Below, one piece after another: positions 44,607 to 54,810 of a DNA stretch of 64,000 nucleotides. The notes under the pieces are model-generated. The model made no database searches. It was not told the origin of the DNA and worked only from the letters and a program-made list of their open reading frames with translations. Every line of letters begins with the position of its first letter. The stretch's first letter is position 1. The position numbers and the translations under genes were made by a program. The DNA comes from Siphonodentalium dalli. Lineage: Eukaryota > Mollusca > Scaphopoda > Gadilida > Siphonodentaliidae. The stretch is from the NCBI GenBank assembly GCA_032622095.1, contig CP136068.1, positions 121,959,989 through 122,023,988 of the forward strand. Direction: 5' to 3'.

Positions 44607-45023
44607 GTATTTTTGGTAAATCACACCAATTCCCAAGGCTGGCAAATTAATATTTCAGTGATATCCCATTGTTCGACACGCGCCACTCATAACAAACAAA
44701 TTGCGCGGTCGTTTCAATGTAGCTTCAATTATTATACCAGAGGACATGCACCCCCACCCACACTCCCCTTATACGCCGTCCCTATATATGTGCCTGCTTA
44801 GTATACATGTACTAGAGGCACGTAAATAGTAACGGCGTATAATGGCAGTGTGTTTGGGGGAAGCAGAGCGCTGGTCGTGCCCCTGTTGCCTCTGGTAATT
44901 GAAGCTAGTTCGAAGCGCACGTGCGATTTGTCTGTTGTGAGTTGCGTGTGCCTAACAATGGGATAATCATTGAACTATTCCCTCGCCAGCCTTGGGAATT
45001 GGTGTGCTTTACCAAAAATCAGG
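44607..45023. mobile_element. Long inverted-repeat element near exon 1
   Basis: Arms of about 200 bp: CACACCAATTCCCAAGGCTGGC at left and its complement at 44983-45004, ATCCCATTGTT..ACACGC, AGCTTCAATTA..ACCAGAGG and TATACGCCGT, all mirrored. No coding region. It lies about 210 bp into intron 1. Confidence 0.8.
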
Positions 45024-45134
45024 AAACGATTGCAACAATGGGATTGTGCTCTAATAAATATTTTCTAATCTTATCAATAAATTCAGGCCATTTTGGCAGA
45101 AAAAAACATTTGTATTGCTGTCCCTCCCTGAGGT

Positions 45135-45277
45135 AGAAGATAATGGGATGTAACTCTTAACTAGAGAGTTAGACTTATCATCTCCTGTCGTATAGGATAT
45201 GAGATAGAAGATCAAGTGATGTAACTCTTACCTAGAGAGTTAGAATTCTTATCGTCGTCTGGGGTATAGGATATGAG
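45135..45277 (-). repeat. 71-bp tandem duplication across the exon 1 donor site
   Basis: Two adjacent copies about 71 bp apart share the exon 3' half, the splice junction and the first intron bases. The exon-proximal copy keeps the donor (CTAG|GTAAGA). The downstream copy reads CTAGTTAAGA, so its GT is lost. Confidence 0.85.
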
Positions 45278-45319
45278 GTGTGGTTCTGACATATCTTTAC
45301 TATTGTGATTCTTGATGTT
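45232..45319 (-). CDS. ABCB-type transporter, first recognised coding exon (start codon)
   Basis: This exon encodes the cytosolic N-terminus of a P-glycoprotein-like ABC exporter. On the minus strand a good acceptor (ctgtttcag) precedes the exon, and a consensus donor, CTAG|gtaaga, follows it at 45231. The ATG is at 45292-45290 and begins MSEPHLISYTPDDD. The 61 coding bases give 20 codons plus one G. That G joins the AT that opens the exon at 13930 to make Asp, so the frame continues exactly. There is no in-frame stop between the acceptor and the ATG, so an upstream exon could extend the protein; I chose this ATG because it is the only one in the exon. The sequence itself is not conserved enough to identify alone. 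The call rests on splice signals, phase and the fit to the next exon. A 71-bp tandem copy of its 3' half lies just downstream. Confidence 0.72.
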
Positions 45320-45382
45320 CTGAAACAGAAAGAAATTGTGTTATCCATTTGGAAAATCTATTGCATATTATGAGCTTATTTA

Positions 45383-45636
45383 AAGGGGGACTGCACACTA
45401 AATCCAAACATTTATATGACCACCTCATTTATAATTATAAGAAAATTGAGTTTATGACTTGAGTTATTAACTAATTTTCATTATAATTACCATGTTGTTT
45501 GCATCGTTCAAAGAGCAAATAACAGTATTTTGCATTAATCCATGGCTCAAATTCATTCATTTGTTGCACATATTCTGTTGAGTATAATAGGAGATGGTCT
45601 TATAAATGACCAGATTTAGTGTACAGTGCCTCTTCA
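45383..45636. mobile_element. Family K palindromic element, second copy
   Basis: TTTAAAGGGGGACTGCACAC at left and TTTAGTGTACAGTGCC at right. The interior AACTAATTTTCATTATAATTACCATG matches 21663-22016. It lies about 60 bp upstream of the exon 1 acceptor. Confidence 0.75.
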
Positions 45637-45649
45637 AGTGAATCAAATT

Positions 45650-46110
45650 GACAAGTGAGTACCCAGTGAGTACCCAGTGAGGCTCAAATGGTCATTGTCG
45701 CCTCCTTTTGTTCAGATGGGTTCCCAGCTTTTTAAAACTTTCAGTTGGGTACCCAGCTGCTATAATATTTACATTTGGGTACCAGCTTTGTGAAAGCAGC
45801 TAGTCTGCAGCACTTACCTTAATACTAGTATGTCCTATGCCTACAATTCTTCTCCGCTATTATTTTCAACCATCGTGACGAATATATATCATATAAACAA
45901 GTATTCACAAATTTAACAGGTTCATTTCGCAATCAACTGATGGTGATCACTAATTAAATCATGCTCTGTGTGAGATTTCATAAAGCTGGGTATCCAAATG
46001 TAAATTTTACAAAAGCCGGGTACTCAACTGAAAATTAAAAAATGTTTGGTACCCAACTGAACGAAAGGGGGTGACAGTGACCATTTCGGACCCAGTGAGC
46101 ACACTATACT
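45650..46110. mobile_element. Inverted-repeat element with GGTACCCAGCT motifs
   Basis: ACCCAGTGAGGCTCAAATGGTCA at left mirrors TGACCATTTCGGACCCAGTG at right. Repeated GGGTACCCAGC / GGTACCCAACTGA motifs occupy both arms. No coding frame. Confidence 0.7.
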
Positions 46111-46316
46111 TTTAAAATCAGAATCTAGATCAACTGATATCACACACTGGTTTTAGTCGATGATTCTCTTCTATGTTCCATACATATGAATATTAAAAGG
46201 CTAAAGGTCAGGGACATTTTATTTCAACAGGAAAACATAAATTTATAAATTTTCAGTATGAGTTATACGTAAACCACGAGAGAATACATGTACTATTTCT
46301 AATGGCAAGGGATAAC

Positions 46317-46737
46317 AAGGTTTAATTAGTTACCCATCCACTCCCCTGCAATATTCATCACATACAAGAACTTAGTTCAGAAAGATGACAAAAAGATTAA
46401 GATAAATGTTTATATAGTCTGTAAACACTTCATTAATATCAATTAATACATCAATATTCAACCCTAATCATCTACATGTATATAAAATTACATAAGTTTA
46501 TAATTATTTATCTATAAGAGATATCACACAAGGTTTAATTAGTTATCCCCCCTCCCCAAGAAGCTTCATCACATACAAGAACTTAGTTCAGAAAGATGAC
46601 AAAATGATAAAGATACATGTTTATATACACAGTAGTCTGTAAACACTTCATCAATATCAATTTATTTTCATCATCATTCAAACATTATCATCTATATAAA
46701 ATTACATCAGATTATAATTATTTATCTATAAGAGATG
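46317..46737 (+). repeat. 213-bp direct tandem duplication
   Basis: AAGGTTTAATTAGTTA..CC starts units at 46317 and 46530. Both end ATTATTTATCTATAAGAGAT. Confidence 0.85.
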
Positions 46738-46739
46738 CA

Positions 46740-47950
46740 GAGGAAAGCTTTATCAAATCTATTGTACAAACCGCTAGAAATCAAGGTAAATCCTAAGATA
46801 ACATGTTGTGACATTTACCCATTAAATAACACTAAATTCACCTGTGATTGAAGGTAAATCCATTCACTAATGCACAAATAGTGTACTGGTACTCAGGTAG
46901 TTTTCAATTACATTGGCAAATGACATGTACAGTTTACCTGATGAGTGTGTCACCGCCACCCAGTGAAAAAATAGTGTGCTTATCAAATTTCTGAATGAAT
47001 ACTATCACTACTACCTGTTGGCTTCAAATGGGGTTTAATATCACAATTGATTATAACCTCATGGTTCTATTTTTAGATATGATTATAGTGTAGGTGCGTT
47101 TATCAGCTGTTGAGATGTTTTTTTAGCAAATGAAGTGGGAGAGACTTGACTTATTAAGTCTTATTTCATAAGAACTTTGTGTTATTGCAAAATATTTTGA
47201 AGTTATTCAGTGCATGACCCTTGATCGAATTGCCTCACAGTGAAGGACAAAAACAAGGTTTCCATACAGAGATGTAGCGACAGGAAGGGGGAGGGTGTCT
47301 CAACTTTGGTCAAAATTTTCAAAAGTTGGAAATTTCATACCTGACACAACATTACGGTAGTTGGAAATTTAATACCAACACTAAGTTAAAAAAATTCTCG
47401 TGGTTTGATATCCCTATAATTTATTAGTGGGGAACTTGTTTTTAGACCACCATTTGTATATTTTCCTACTTTATATCAACATTTTAATTGGAAAGTTTGA
47501 GGCCAGTCTAGATGCTAAGATTTTGCCATTTTCAGGTTCCGATTTCAAAATTTTCTCACACCAGGCTGAGTCATGGTTGGCCTGGTGTGTCCTGGTCCCT
47601 CCCCATAGCCAATCAAAAATAGTTCAATTTAAGAAAAACAAATCGGGTTCTGAATTTGCCTGGAGTTATGTCACTGGATACAAGAAATTTGTAATTTCAG
47701 TTTCTGATTTAAAATGCTCAAACCAGGCCACTAGATATTAGGATTTAGCAATTTACAGATTAAGATCTACAAATGTTCTCCTACTGCACTAAACCATGGT
47801 CGGCCCAGTGGATCATGTACATCCCCACGGCAGGTGGTGGTCAGACAAAGACTACTGTTCAATTCAGAATAGCCTACCATCCAGGTCTGTTAGGTACTAA
47901 GAAACATCAGAGCACAAGGGGCCAGAAATAATCAAAGATCATTTCTTGAC
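46740..47950. other. Upstream or 5' intron sequence, no gene recognised
   Basis: An open frame of 104 codons at 47427 has no family motif or splice support. GTTGGAAATTT.ATACC is doubled at 47325-47375. Confidence 0.4.
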
Positions 47951-47967
47951 AATTTAAAGACATATTA

Positions 47968-48525
47968 CAGTAATGCCCTAAGTAATCGACTCCTTAACCC
48001 TTTACCCAACAAACCGGCCAAAACCGGCCAAATAAAGCTTCAACAGCCTAAAATATCTTCGGTCTGTCTCAATAGAACCATACAAATATGGATATCATTG
48101 GAACCGGCTCCTTGACCACATTGTGATAGTTACAGTTAGCCCTGTGCCAATGCATTCTCTTATATATGCGAGTCGACCATAGGTCGCCTCGCATATATAA
48201 GAGAATGCATTGGCCTAAAAAAAATCTGTTTTTAACACTTTTTACCATTTTTTCTTACATTCTTTAACAATTTTATAATTTTTAATGTGTTAAGCCAATG
48301 CATTCTCTTATATATGCGAGGCGACCTATGGTCGACTCGCATATATAAGAGAATGCATTGGCACAGGGCCATTCTGTTGGGTAAAGGGTTAAACACAGCA
48401 GAATTATGGGTAACTTTTCAGGATTTAGTCGGAAATATGGCTTGTTGCCATATTTCCGACTAAATCCTGAAAAGTTACCCATAATGCTGATGTGTTTAAG
48501 GAGTCGATTACTTAGGGAATTACTG
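47968..48525. mobile_element. Family P element (P17), split by B6
   Basis: The left tip CAGTAATGCCCTAAGTAATC continues after B6 as ACACAGCAGAATTATGGG. The centre is shortened. TA flanks match the R3 empty site. Confidence 0.93.
47994..48392 (+). mobile_element. Family B element (B6), complete, inside P17
   Basis: TTAA at 47994-47997 and 48389-48392. Removing one TTAA and the element restores CTCCTTAAACACAGCAG as in P14 and P15. Hairpins at 48149-48217 and 48295-48367. Confidence 0.95.
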
Positions 48526-49282
48526 TATGTACTTGTTCTGGTGCATGAAACTGATCAATTAGCATCCAGGGGCTATGTCAACTGGAGGGATGTAGCATTC
48601 TACTAACAATGCCGAAAACCTGAAGCAAATCGACCGTACAACTCCACAGAAAACATCGTCTGAACTACGTTCAATTGTAAATATTTACTACTCGATTCGG
48701 CACGCATCTATCAGCGATAACCTAACGAAAACGATTTCGCCATCGAGTGCCACTGCAGTTAATTAATATATAAGAATGACGGTGTGTGTTGTCAATTTGG
48801 ATATAACATTTGTAAAAAATACTACTTTGAACAAGATTATTCTCCATTTATATTTGATCACCCTACCGGAGTGTTTCACATACATATGGTAAAACACAAT
48901 TGGTATAAATTTACGTGTCTAGCAAGCATATATTGTCGACATTTCAGCCCCCCCCCCCCACGCCATGGCAACTCAAGCACTTTCTAGGCCTTGAATGGCC
49001 ATTTGTTAACTCTTTCGCTGCCAAACGCGCATAAATGCGAACTTCGAAGACGCTGCCAATCGCGCATTTTTACGAATTTGGTATGTAGTCTAATGTATGG
49101 GATATAACTCTATTCTTTCCGGCATGTTTGACAGTGTACAATGTATTTATCTGTAGTACTGTTGCGCGCGAACAATTTAAAGCGACAATGTCCTCAAGGT
49201 CATGCTATTTCTGACGTTATGGGAGTACAGTCAGAGCCGGAATATTGCGTCATTGTTATTAGCACGTGGTTATCAGTCGAAA

Positions 49283-49342
49283 ATGGCTGCTCGCAAAAGA
49301 CTCAGGACTGAAGAAGTTATTGTTATTACCTCTATACTCTAA
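49283..49342 (+). pseudogene. 19-codon N-terminal relic, possibly of a piggyBac-like transposase
   Basis: ATG opens MAARKRLRTEEVIVIT, then the frame enters the tandem array and stops. A basic N-terminus followed by an acidic TEE motif is typical of piggyBac-type transposase starts. The length is far too short to assign firmly. Confidence 0.4.
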
Positions 49343-49680
49343 TGATCGAGGGGCGCCTGCGGCGCATAAGATACTTATACCTAATATTTATGTGGCAGTA
49401 GCCTCTATAGGGGCGCCTGCGGCGCATAAGATACTATGGGTGGCGGGATGGGGAGGTGGGTGGGTAACTAACCTCTATACTCTAATGATTGAGGGGCGCC
49501 TGCGGCGCATAAGATACTTATACCTATTATTTATGTGGGCAGTAGCCTCTATAGGGGCGCCTGCGGCGCATAAGATAATATATGGGTGGCGGGATAGGGT
49601 GGCGGGTGGGTAACTAACCTCTATACTCTAATGATCGAGGGGCGCCTGCGGCGCATAAGATACTTATACCTATTATTTAT
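49328..49680 (+). repeat. 143-146-bp GC-rich tandem array
   Basis: ACCTCTATACTCTAATGAT starts units at 49329, 49472 and 49618. Each has two copies of GGGGCGCCTGCGGCGCATAA and a TGGGTGGCGGGAT tail. Confidence 0.92.
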
Positions 49681-49792
49681 AATACACCTTTACTGGTTTT
49701 GAACAACCCTTGTCTATTGTATCGTTTTCCAGTGGTGATAACAGGCAACTAAATTAATTATGCTGGTGACTTGACCATGCATACGCCCGCGT

Positions 49793-51050
49793 GTATGGGA
49801 GGCCAAATTCACATTTAATAATTAATTGTGCTTAAGCGCAATCAATTGCGCTTAAGCGCAATTCATGGTTATATGAAACAAAACACCCCTGGTGAATAAA
49901 TAGGTTTCTCCATAACTTAGCATTAACTCCTATTGACATGTCACCTCTTGGTTTCATTGGTTTGATTGGGTAGGGAGCTAGCCCAACTTCTTTATCAAAA
50001 TGGCTGACTCGCAATAGTATCACCTTCTGTTTAAGTTGGATCGACTCGTGATAGCATTATATTATCTTCGGTATATATTAGTTGGGGCTACTTGCAATAG
50101 CATTACTTTCTGTATTAGTCGGGGCGACATTGATTTTCTTAAATTTTCGAGTATACAGGCACACCTTATGAGGGAAGCAAGCCCTCGGTGACACCACATT
50201 CACACTATATGATCATGGAAATACAATAGATTTGTGCAAGAGACGCTGATTTAATAAGAAAAACTAGAGCTCCAGGACTGAGACACCAAAGCTCCAATGA
50301 TTACACACCATTTTTTGGACAGGGATGCTGATAATATGAAAATAGGGTTTTTTCCCCCTGATTTAAGTCAATAAGTAAACCATACAGTAATGCTCTAATT
50401 AATCGACTCCTTAACCACAGCAGAATTATGGATAACTTTTCAGGATTTAGTCGGAAATATGGCTTGTTGCCATTCATTGGAAAGCTCTCGAGAGCTTTTC
50501 GATGAATGGCAACAAGCCATATTTCCGACTAAATCATGAAACGTTACCCATAATTCTGCTGTGGTTAAGAAGTCGATTAATTAGAGCATTACTGTATGAG
50601 GTAAGAAAGCCCTCATGCAGTGACACCGCATGCATGTATAGGCTAAAATCTGTGCAAAAATACATTAAAAACATCATACAAAAAATTACTAAGAGTTCCG
50701 GGAAGGCGACATCAATTCTTTGGATAGAGGGATGCTGATAATATGTAATTAGGGATTCTCCTTGTTGAACACATACTCACAGTTGACTGTTGAGTACAGG
50801 TCAAAATTAGCCCAATGCTCATCTTGTGTTGCTAGGTGATACACCAGGTCATGCTAATAGTTTATGGGTAGGTTAGATAGTAGTCACAATTATGCTTAAG
50901 CGCAATTGATTGCGCTTAAGTGCAATTAATTGCGCTTAAGCGTAAATGCCCTATTTGCGCTTAAGCACAATATGTGGTATTTGCGCTTAAGCGCAATCAA
51001 TTGCGCTTAAGCGCAATTCATTATTAAATGTGAATTTGGCCTCCCATACG
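49793..51050. mobile_element. Inner inverted-repeat element with GCGCTTAAGCGC blocks
   Basis: TATGGGAGGCCAAATTCACA at 49795 is inverted at about 51028-51047. Directly inside each end are AATTGCGCTTAAGCGCAATT palindromes: two at left, and a cluster of seven or so at 50891-51020. Confidence 0.8.
50385..50594. mobile_element. Family P element (P18), complete
   Basis: Palindrome with TA flanks, nested in the inner element of family E. Confidence 0.9.
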
Positions 51051-51186
51051 CGTGACCCATATAATTCACATACATAATCGTAAAACCCAATTTTCCTGAA
51101 ATTCAAGATGGCCGTCAAGATCACGTGACTTATAAGGAGCAGAGCAGGGTCATATGTCCCCCTGCAGGTATATATACATAAGGGTA

Positions 51187-51222
51187 TGGTTATATATATA
51201 TATATATATATATATCTATATT
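51187..51222. repeat. (TA)n microsatellite
   Basis: Uninterrupted TA run within family E. Confidence 0.9.
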
Positions 51223-51713
51223 TGGAATTGTACCTATCAGGGAATATTCAAGCAACAAAAGCACGAACTCAACAAAGTGCGCCATTGTATCCCATTTTGC
51301 TACAAATAGGTGGCAACTTTCATAAATCCAAGATGGACACCAAGGTCACGTGACCTATTTTATGTCCAAAGTGGGTTCATATAGGTTACTCCCGTGTACC
51401 TTACTGTTGGACATATAAACTAAGAAAATAAACAACACACCCATTCATACCCACACAAACTGTAGATATACCGGCAAATAGCCACTAATCCAAGATGGCC
51501 GCCAATGTCACGTGACCTTGGTGGGCGTGTCCACGGCGGCATTCGACAGGGTATACCTATGTCTATATACATGTGAAGTTTCAACTAATTATATTAGAAA
51601 CTGCTTGAGATATAATGTATTACCCATATATACCTGAAATACATGGATATATGTACAGGATGCGTGGCACTGGGGGGTACGTCTGTGGTGGCGGGTGGCA
51701 GCGAAAGAGTTAA

Positions 51714-52286
51714 ACTCCATGGAAACCCTGAACAAATATAATTTTCTTTTTGGAAATTGTTAGAAATTATTTTTCTATTAGGGGAATGCCCGTAAATATG
51801 ACAGATTTCAATGATTGCATCACTAGCGATACGGGTAATTAATTGTGTCCACCTGATCGAAGCAGCATAATTCTAAATTTATTGCAGTACACCATGCTAT
51901 GATTACAGGTAAAATATTGCTTTTATGAAAAGCATGCTACTAGTATATCTCAGGCCCCCTTTAACCAATCGGCTTGCAATTTTGCGTGTCATATTATAAG
52001 ACGTGCAACTGGACATGGTCACAATTTGGGGGGCTGCAATCGGACATGAGGGTCATATATTTTTAAATGCGCCAAAATCGTGACGGAATTAAATACCCAC
52101 ACATAAACACTTGGCTTTTATATAGATATATGTAGATGTTTTGGGTGATAATGAACCGATTATTTCCCTAGTGTAACATGATATACATGTACCCCCACCA
52201 CCCATGCTGAATATGAATAAATTGAATTTAGATATATTATTTCTCAATTCAACCTTCAGAGCCTTGTCACATTGTTCTTACACCTA
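51714..52286. other. Sequence without recognised feature
   Basis: Nothing identified. Confidence 0.4.
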
Positions 52287-52499
52287 AAGTAATGCCCTAA
52301 ATAATCGACTCCTTAACCACAGCAGAATTATGGGTAATTTTTCAGGATTTAGTTGGAAATATGACTTGTTGCCATTCATCGGAAAGCTCTCACTGAGAGC
52401 TTTCCGATGAATGACAACAAGCCATATTTCCAACTAAATCCTGAAAAATTACCCATAATTCTGCTGTGGTTAAGGAGTCGATTATTTAGGGCATTACTG
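52287..52499. mobile_element. Family P element (P19)
   Basis: Palindrome; left tip reads AAGTAATGCCC (C lost). Followed by the same 77-bp flank as P1. Confidence 0.9.
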
Positions 52500-52871
52500 T
52501 ATCCACGGGTGAAATTCCTTGACTTTTCCAGGAGTCTCTAGAAATTTCCATGGCCCATCAAGCAATATTAGACGCAGGGTTTCTGCTTGGGGTCGGGGGA
52601 ATGGTACCCCAATAGCTGGGGGGGGGGGGAATCTCAGTCCATTAACAAACTGTGAATATCTATTATTATTTAGTAAATCAGTCGATAATTTTACCCAAGT
52701 TGTTAATGTCTACGGTAATATCAGCAGATAAAGTTAAGGAATTTTAATTGTGTTAAATTCAAGGGTAATATACGGTAAGTGTATTAACAATTTTTCATAC
52801 CACCATCAACAACGGTAGAGCAAATTGTTAAAATTCCCAATTGATTTCTATGTCCAACTTCATTACATTCC

Positions 52872-53217
52872 AGTCCTTCCCTGGAGACGGGAGCAATTGC
52901 TCTCGCAACCTACACACTCGTAATTTTCAATTCATGGTGCTAAAATTTGCACTCGTCCCTCTTCTCAAAATACTTATGGAGACTGTAATTGTTGATTCAA
53001 TATTGAACTTTTTTAAGGTTTATTTAGATCCTTTACCATCTCAGTTCAACTATGACATATTAAAGTGTAACTGGACATAGGTCTATTCCACAATGTCATT
53101 CTGTTTGAGAAAAACCCAACTTACGATTATAGTATGGGTGCAATATTACACCCATCTTCTGAATTATGGGAGCAAATAAATGTTCTCGTTGTGTTTTCCT
53201 CGTGGGAAGGACTGATG
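52872..53217. mobile_element. CAGTCCTTCCC element, uninterrupted copy
   Basis: CAGTCCTTCCCTGGAGACGG and CTCGTGGGAAGGACTG are the tips. The central TTCAATATTGAACTTTTTTAA shows the state before R2-type insertion. Confidence 0.75.
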
Positions 53218-53418
53218 ACATTCATTACAAGCTTTTAGCGATGTTCGCTTTGATATCTTTCAGAATAAGACAATAATTATTGATGTGTTAAGCCCTGAAA
53301 AAGCATTCTTTTCATGCAAAATGGTTCACCTAGTGATAAGCATCAGCGGGCAAATAAAATTATCTTTGTTTATCACTCCCTGTTGATTTTATTTAGTGAC
53401 AGATACACAGAAGATGTA

Positions 53419-53620
53419 CAGTAATGCCCTAAGTAATCGACCTCTTAACCACAGCAGAATTATGGGTAACTTTTCAGGATTTAGTCGGAAATATGGCTTG
53501 TTGCCATTCATCGGAAAGCTCTCTCAGAGCTCTTTCCATCAATGTATCACATTATTATAATCAATAAATTTGAAAAATGTGGGTTGATACAAAAATCGGA
53601 CTTGGCACTGAAAGAGTTAA
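53419..53620. mobile_element. P half element (P20) fused to a family C half (C4)
   Basis: The P left arm runs to GGAAAGCTCTC and joins AGCTCTTTCCATC..TATCAC, the centre of the short family C form, ending AAATCGGACTTGGCACTGAAAGAG and TTAA. The two centres share GAAAGAGCT/AGCTCT, so fusion at microhomology is likely. Confidence 0.7.
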
Positions 53621-54436
53621 GTTAACTGATGCCTTATTGAACATGATCTTCTCAAAGATAGCATCCTTAATATCTGTAGAGGACAGGCAAATAATAAAAA
53701 ATGTAGATCATGATTTATTTAAAAAAATAAAAAATAAAATGAACTTTATATAAAAGAGTACCAATAGTTTGATGAAATTATCCAATTGATGTTCTAAAAA
53801 ATTGCCCCCCCCCCTTATTTCTATACCTGTAGTTGGCAGACGAACAATCAAAAATATAACAGAAAATCATGATTTACCTTAATTACATGTACTGGTAACT
53901 TAATTAATTAAAGTACTAGTTAGTTATCCACCAGGTATGTATTTAAATGATGTAATTATCAAATTGATCTCTGAAAGATAGTCCCCACCCCCTTAATTTC
54001 TACAGTGGACAGACAAACAGCAACACTTTATATGCACATCATGATTTACATGTACCTTTATAAATTAGAAATACCTTTAAGAGAGTACAAGTATCCACAG
54101 GGAGGGAATTAACTGATCCAATTACCAATATAAGTTTGAGCAGAGGAAGTTATAAGTCACCTTGCCAGGTGTATCATATGCCTCGGATTTGTTTACATAA
54201 AAATGTCTGCTGTTATACCTGTGTAGACTAAAGCAAGGAAGAGTGCTCTATAAAAGATTTATCGACACAGGATTAAACAAATATTGTTTATTCTAAGGTT
54301 TACCATAAGTATTTAGGGTTCCCATGCAGTTGGTGAGTCAGACAGTATAAAGGGTATTCAGTGCATTAGGCCATCAGAAAAATGCCAGCAATACCAAAGC
54401 AAGTAAAGTGCACAGCACAGAGCATCCCTTGCAGGT
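53621..54436. other. Sequence without recognised feature
   Basis: Imperfect repeat of about 190 bp (GATGAAATTATCCAATTGATG / GATGTAATTATCAAATTGATC). No gene. Confidence 0.45.
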
Positions 54437-54795
54437 CTGAAAAAATAGTGCCGGACATTTGCAGAATGAGGTCCCCAGAGGGTAAATTTAGTGATGCTAC
54501 CTTGCACAGTGGCCTAGCATCACTAAATTCAACTTCTGGGGATCTTATTCTGCTTAGGCCTCATCTTCTCTGGAAAGTATCTTTATTATCAGTTAACAAA
54601 TTTTTAAATTTCTTTAAAAACATCTTTAGAAAGTTTCTTTTTCTATTTTAGTTTAGTTTCTGAAAATATCCCCAAATAGGCAGATGACACAATGCATACT
54701 TGAGGCGCCCAATGGGTGCACAACTGCACATCACCATCTGGAAACTTAAATCTTCGTCTATGTCTCCCACAGCAGATAAGGCCATGTAGAATGTG
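54437..54795. mobile_element. Family H element, long-spacer form (H11)
   Basis: AATAGTGCCGGACATTTGCAG, a first hairpin with AGGTCCCCAGAGGGTAAAT, a long spacer and a decayed second hairpin. Confidence 0.7.
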
Positions 54796-54810
54796 ATCCC
54801 CAGAGGATGA

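Larger units (their letters stand above)
47955..48885 (+). mobile_element. Family R element (R4), outer shell of a three-level nest
   Basis: TTAAAGACATATTA at 47953-47967 is continued by TGTACTTGTTCTGGTGC at 48526 and runs to CCTACCGGAGTGTTTCACAT. P17 splits it at TA. Confidence 0.85.
49006..51713 (+). mobile_element. Family E, 2.7-kb TTAA piggyBac-like element
   Basis: TTAA at 49006-49009 and 51710-51713 bound inverted tips CTCTTTCGCTGCCA and TGGCAGCGAAAGAG. The interior begins with a possible promoter region and a short frame with transposase-like N-terminus (49283), then GC-rich tandem repeats, an inverted-repeat inner element, P18, and several 'CCAAGATGG...CACGTGAC' units (51100-51530). 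No transposase domain remains. Confidence 0.8.

Noticed and set aside
47427-47741. 104-codon plus-strand frame as a gene
   Set aside because: No recognisable domain, splice site or regulatory context; composition like flanking DNA.
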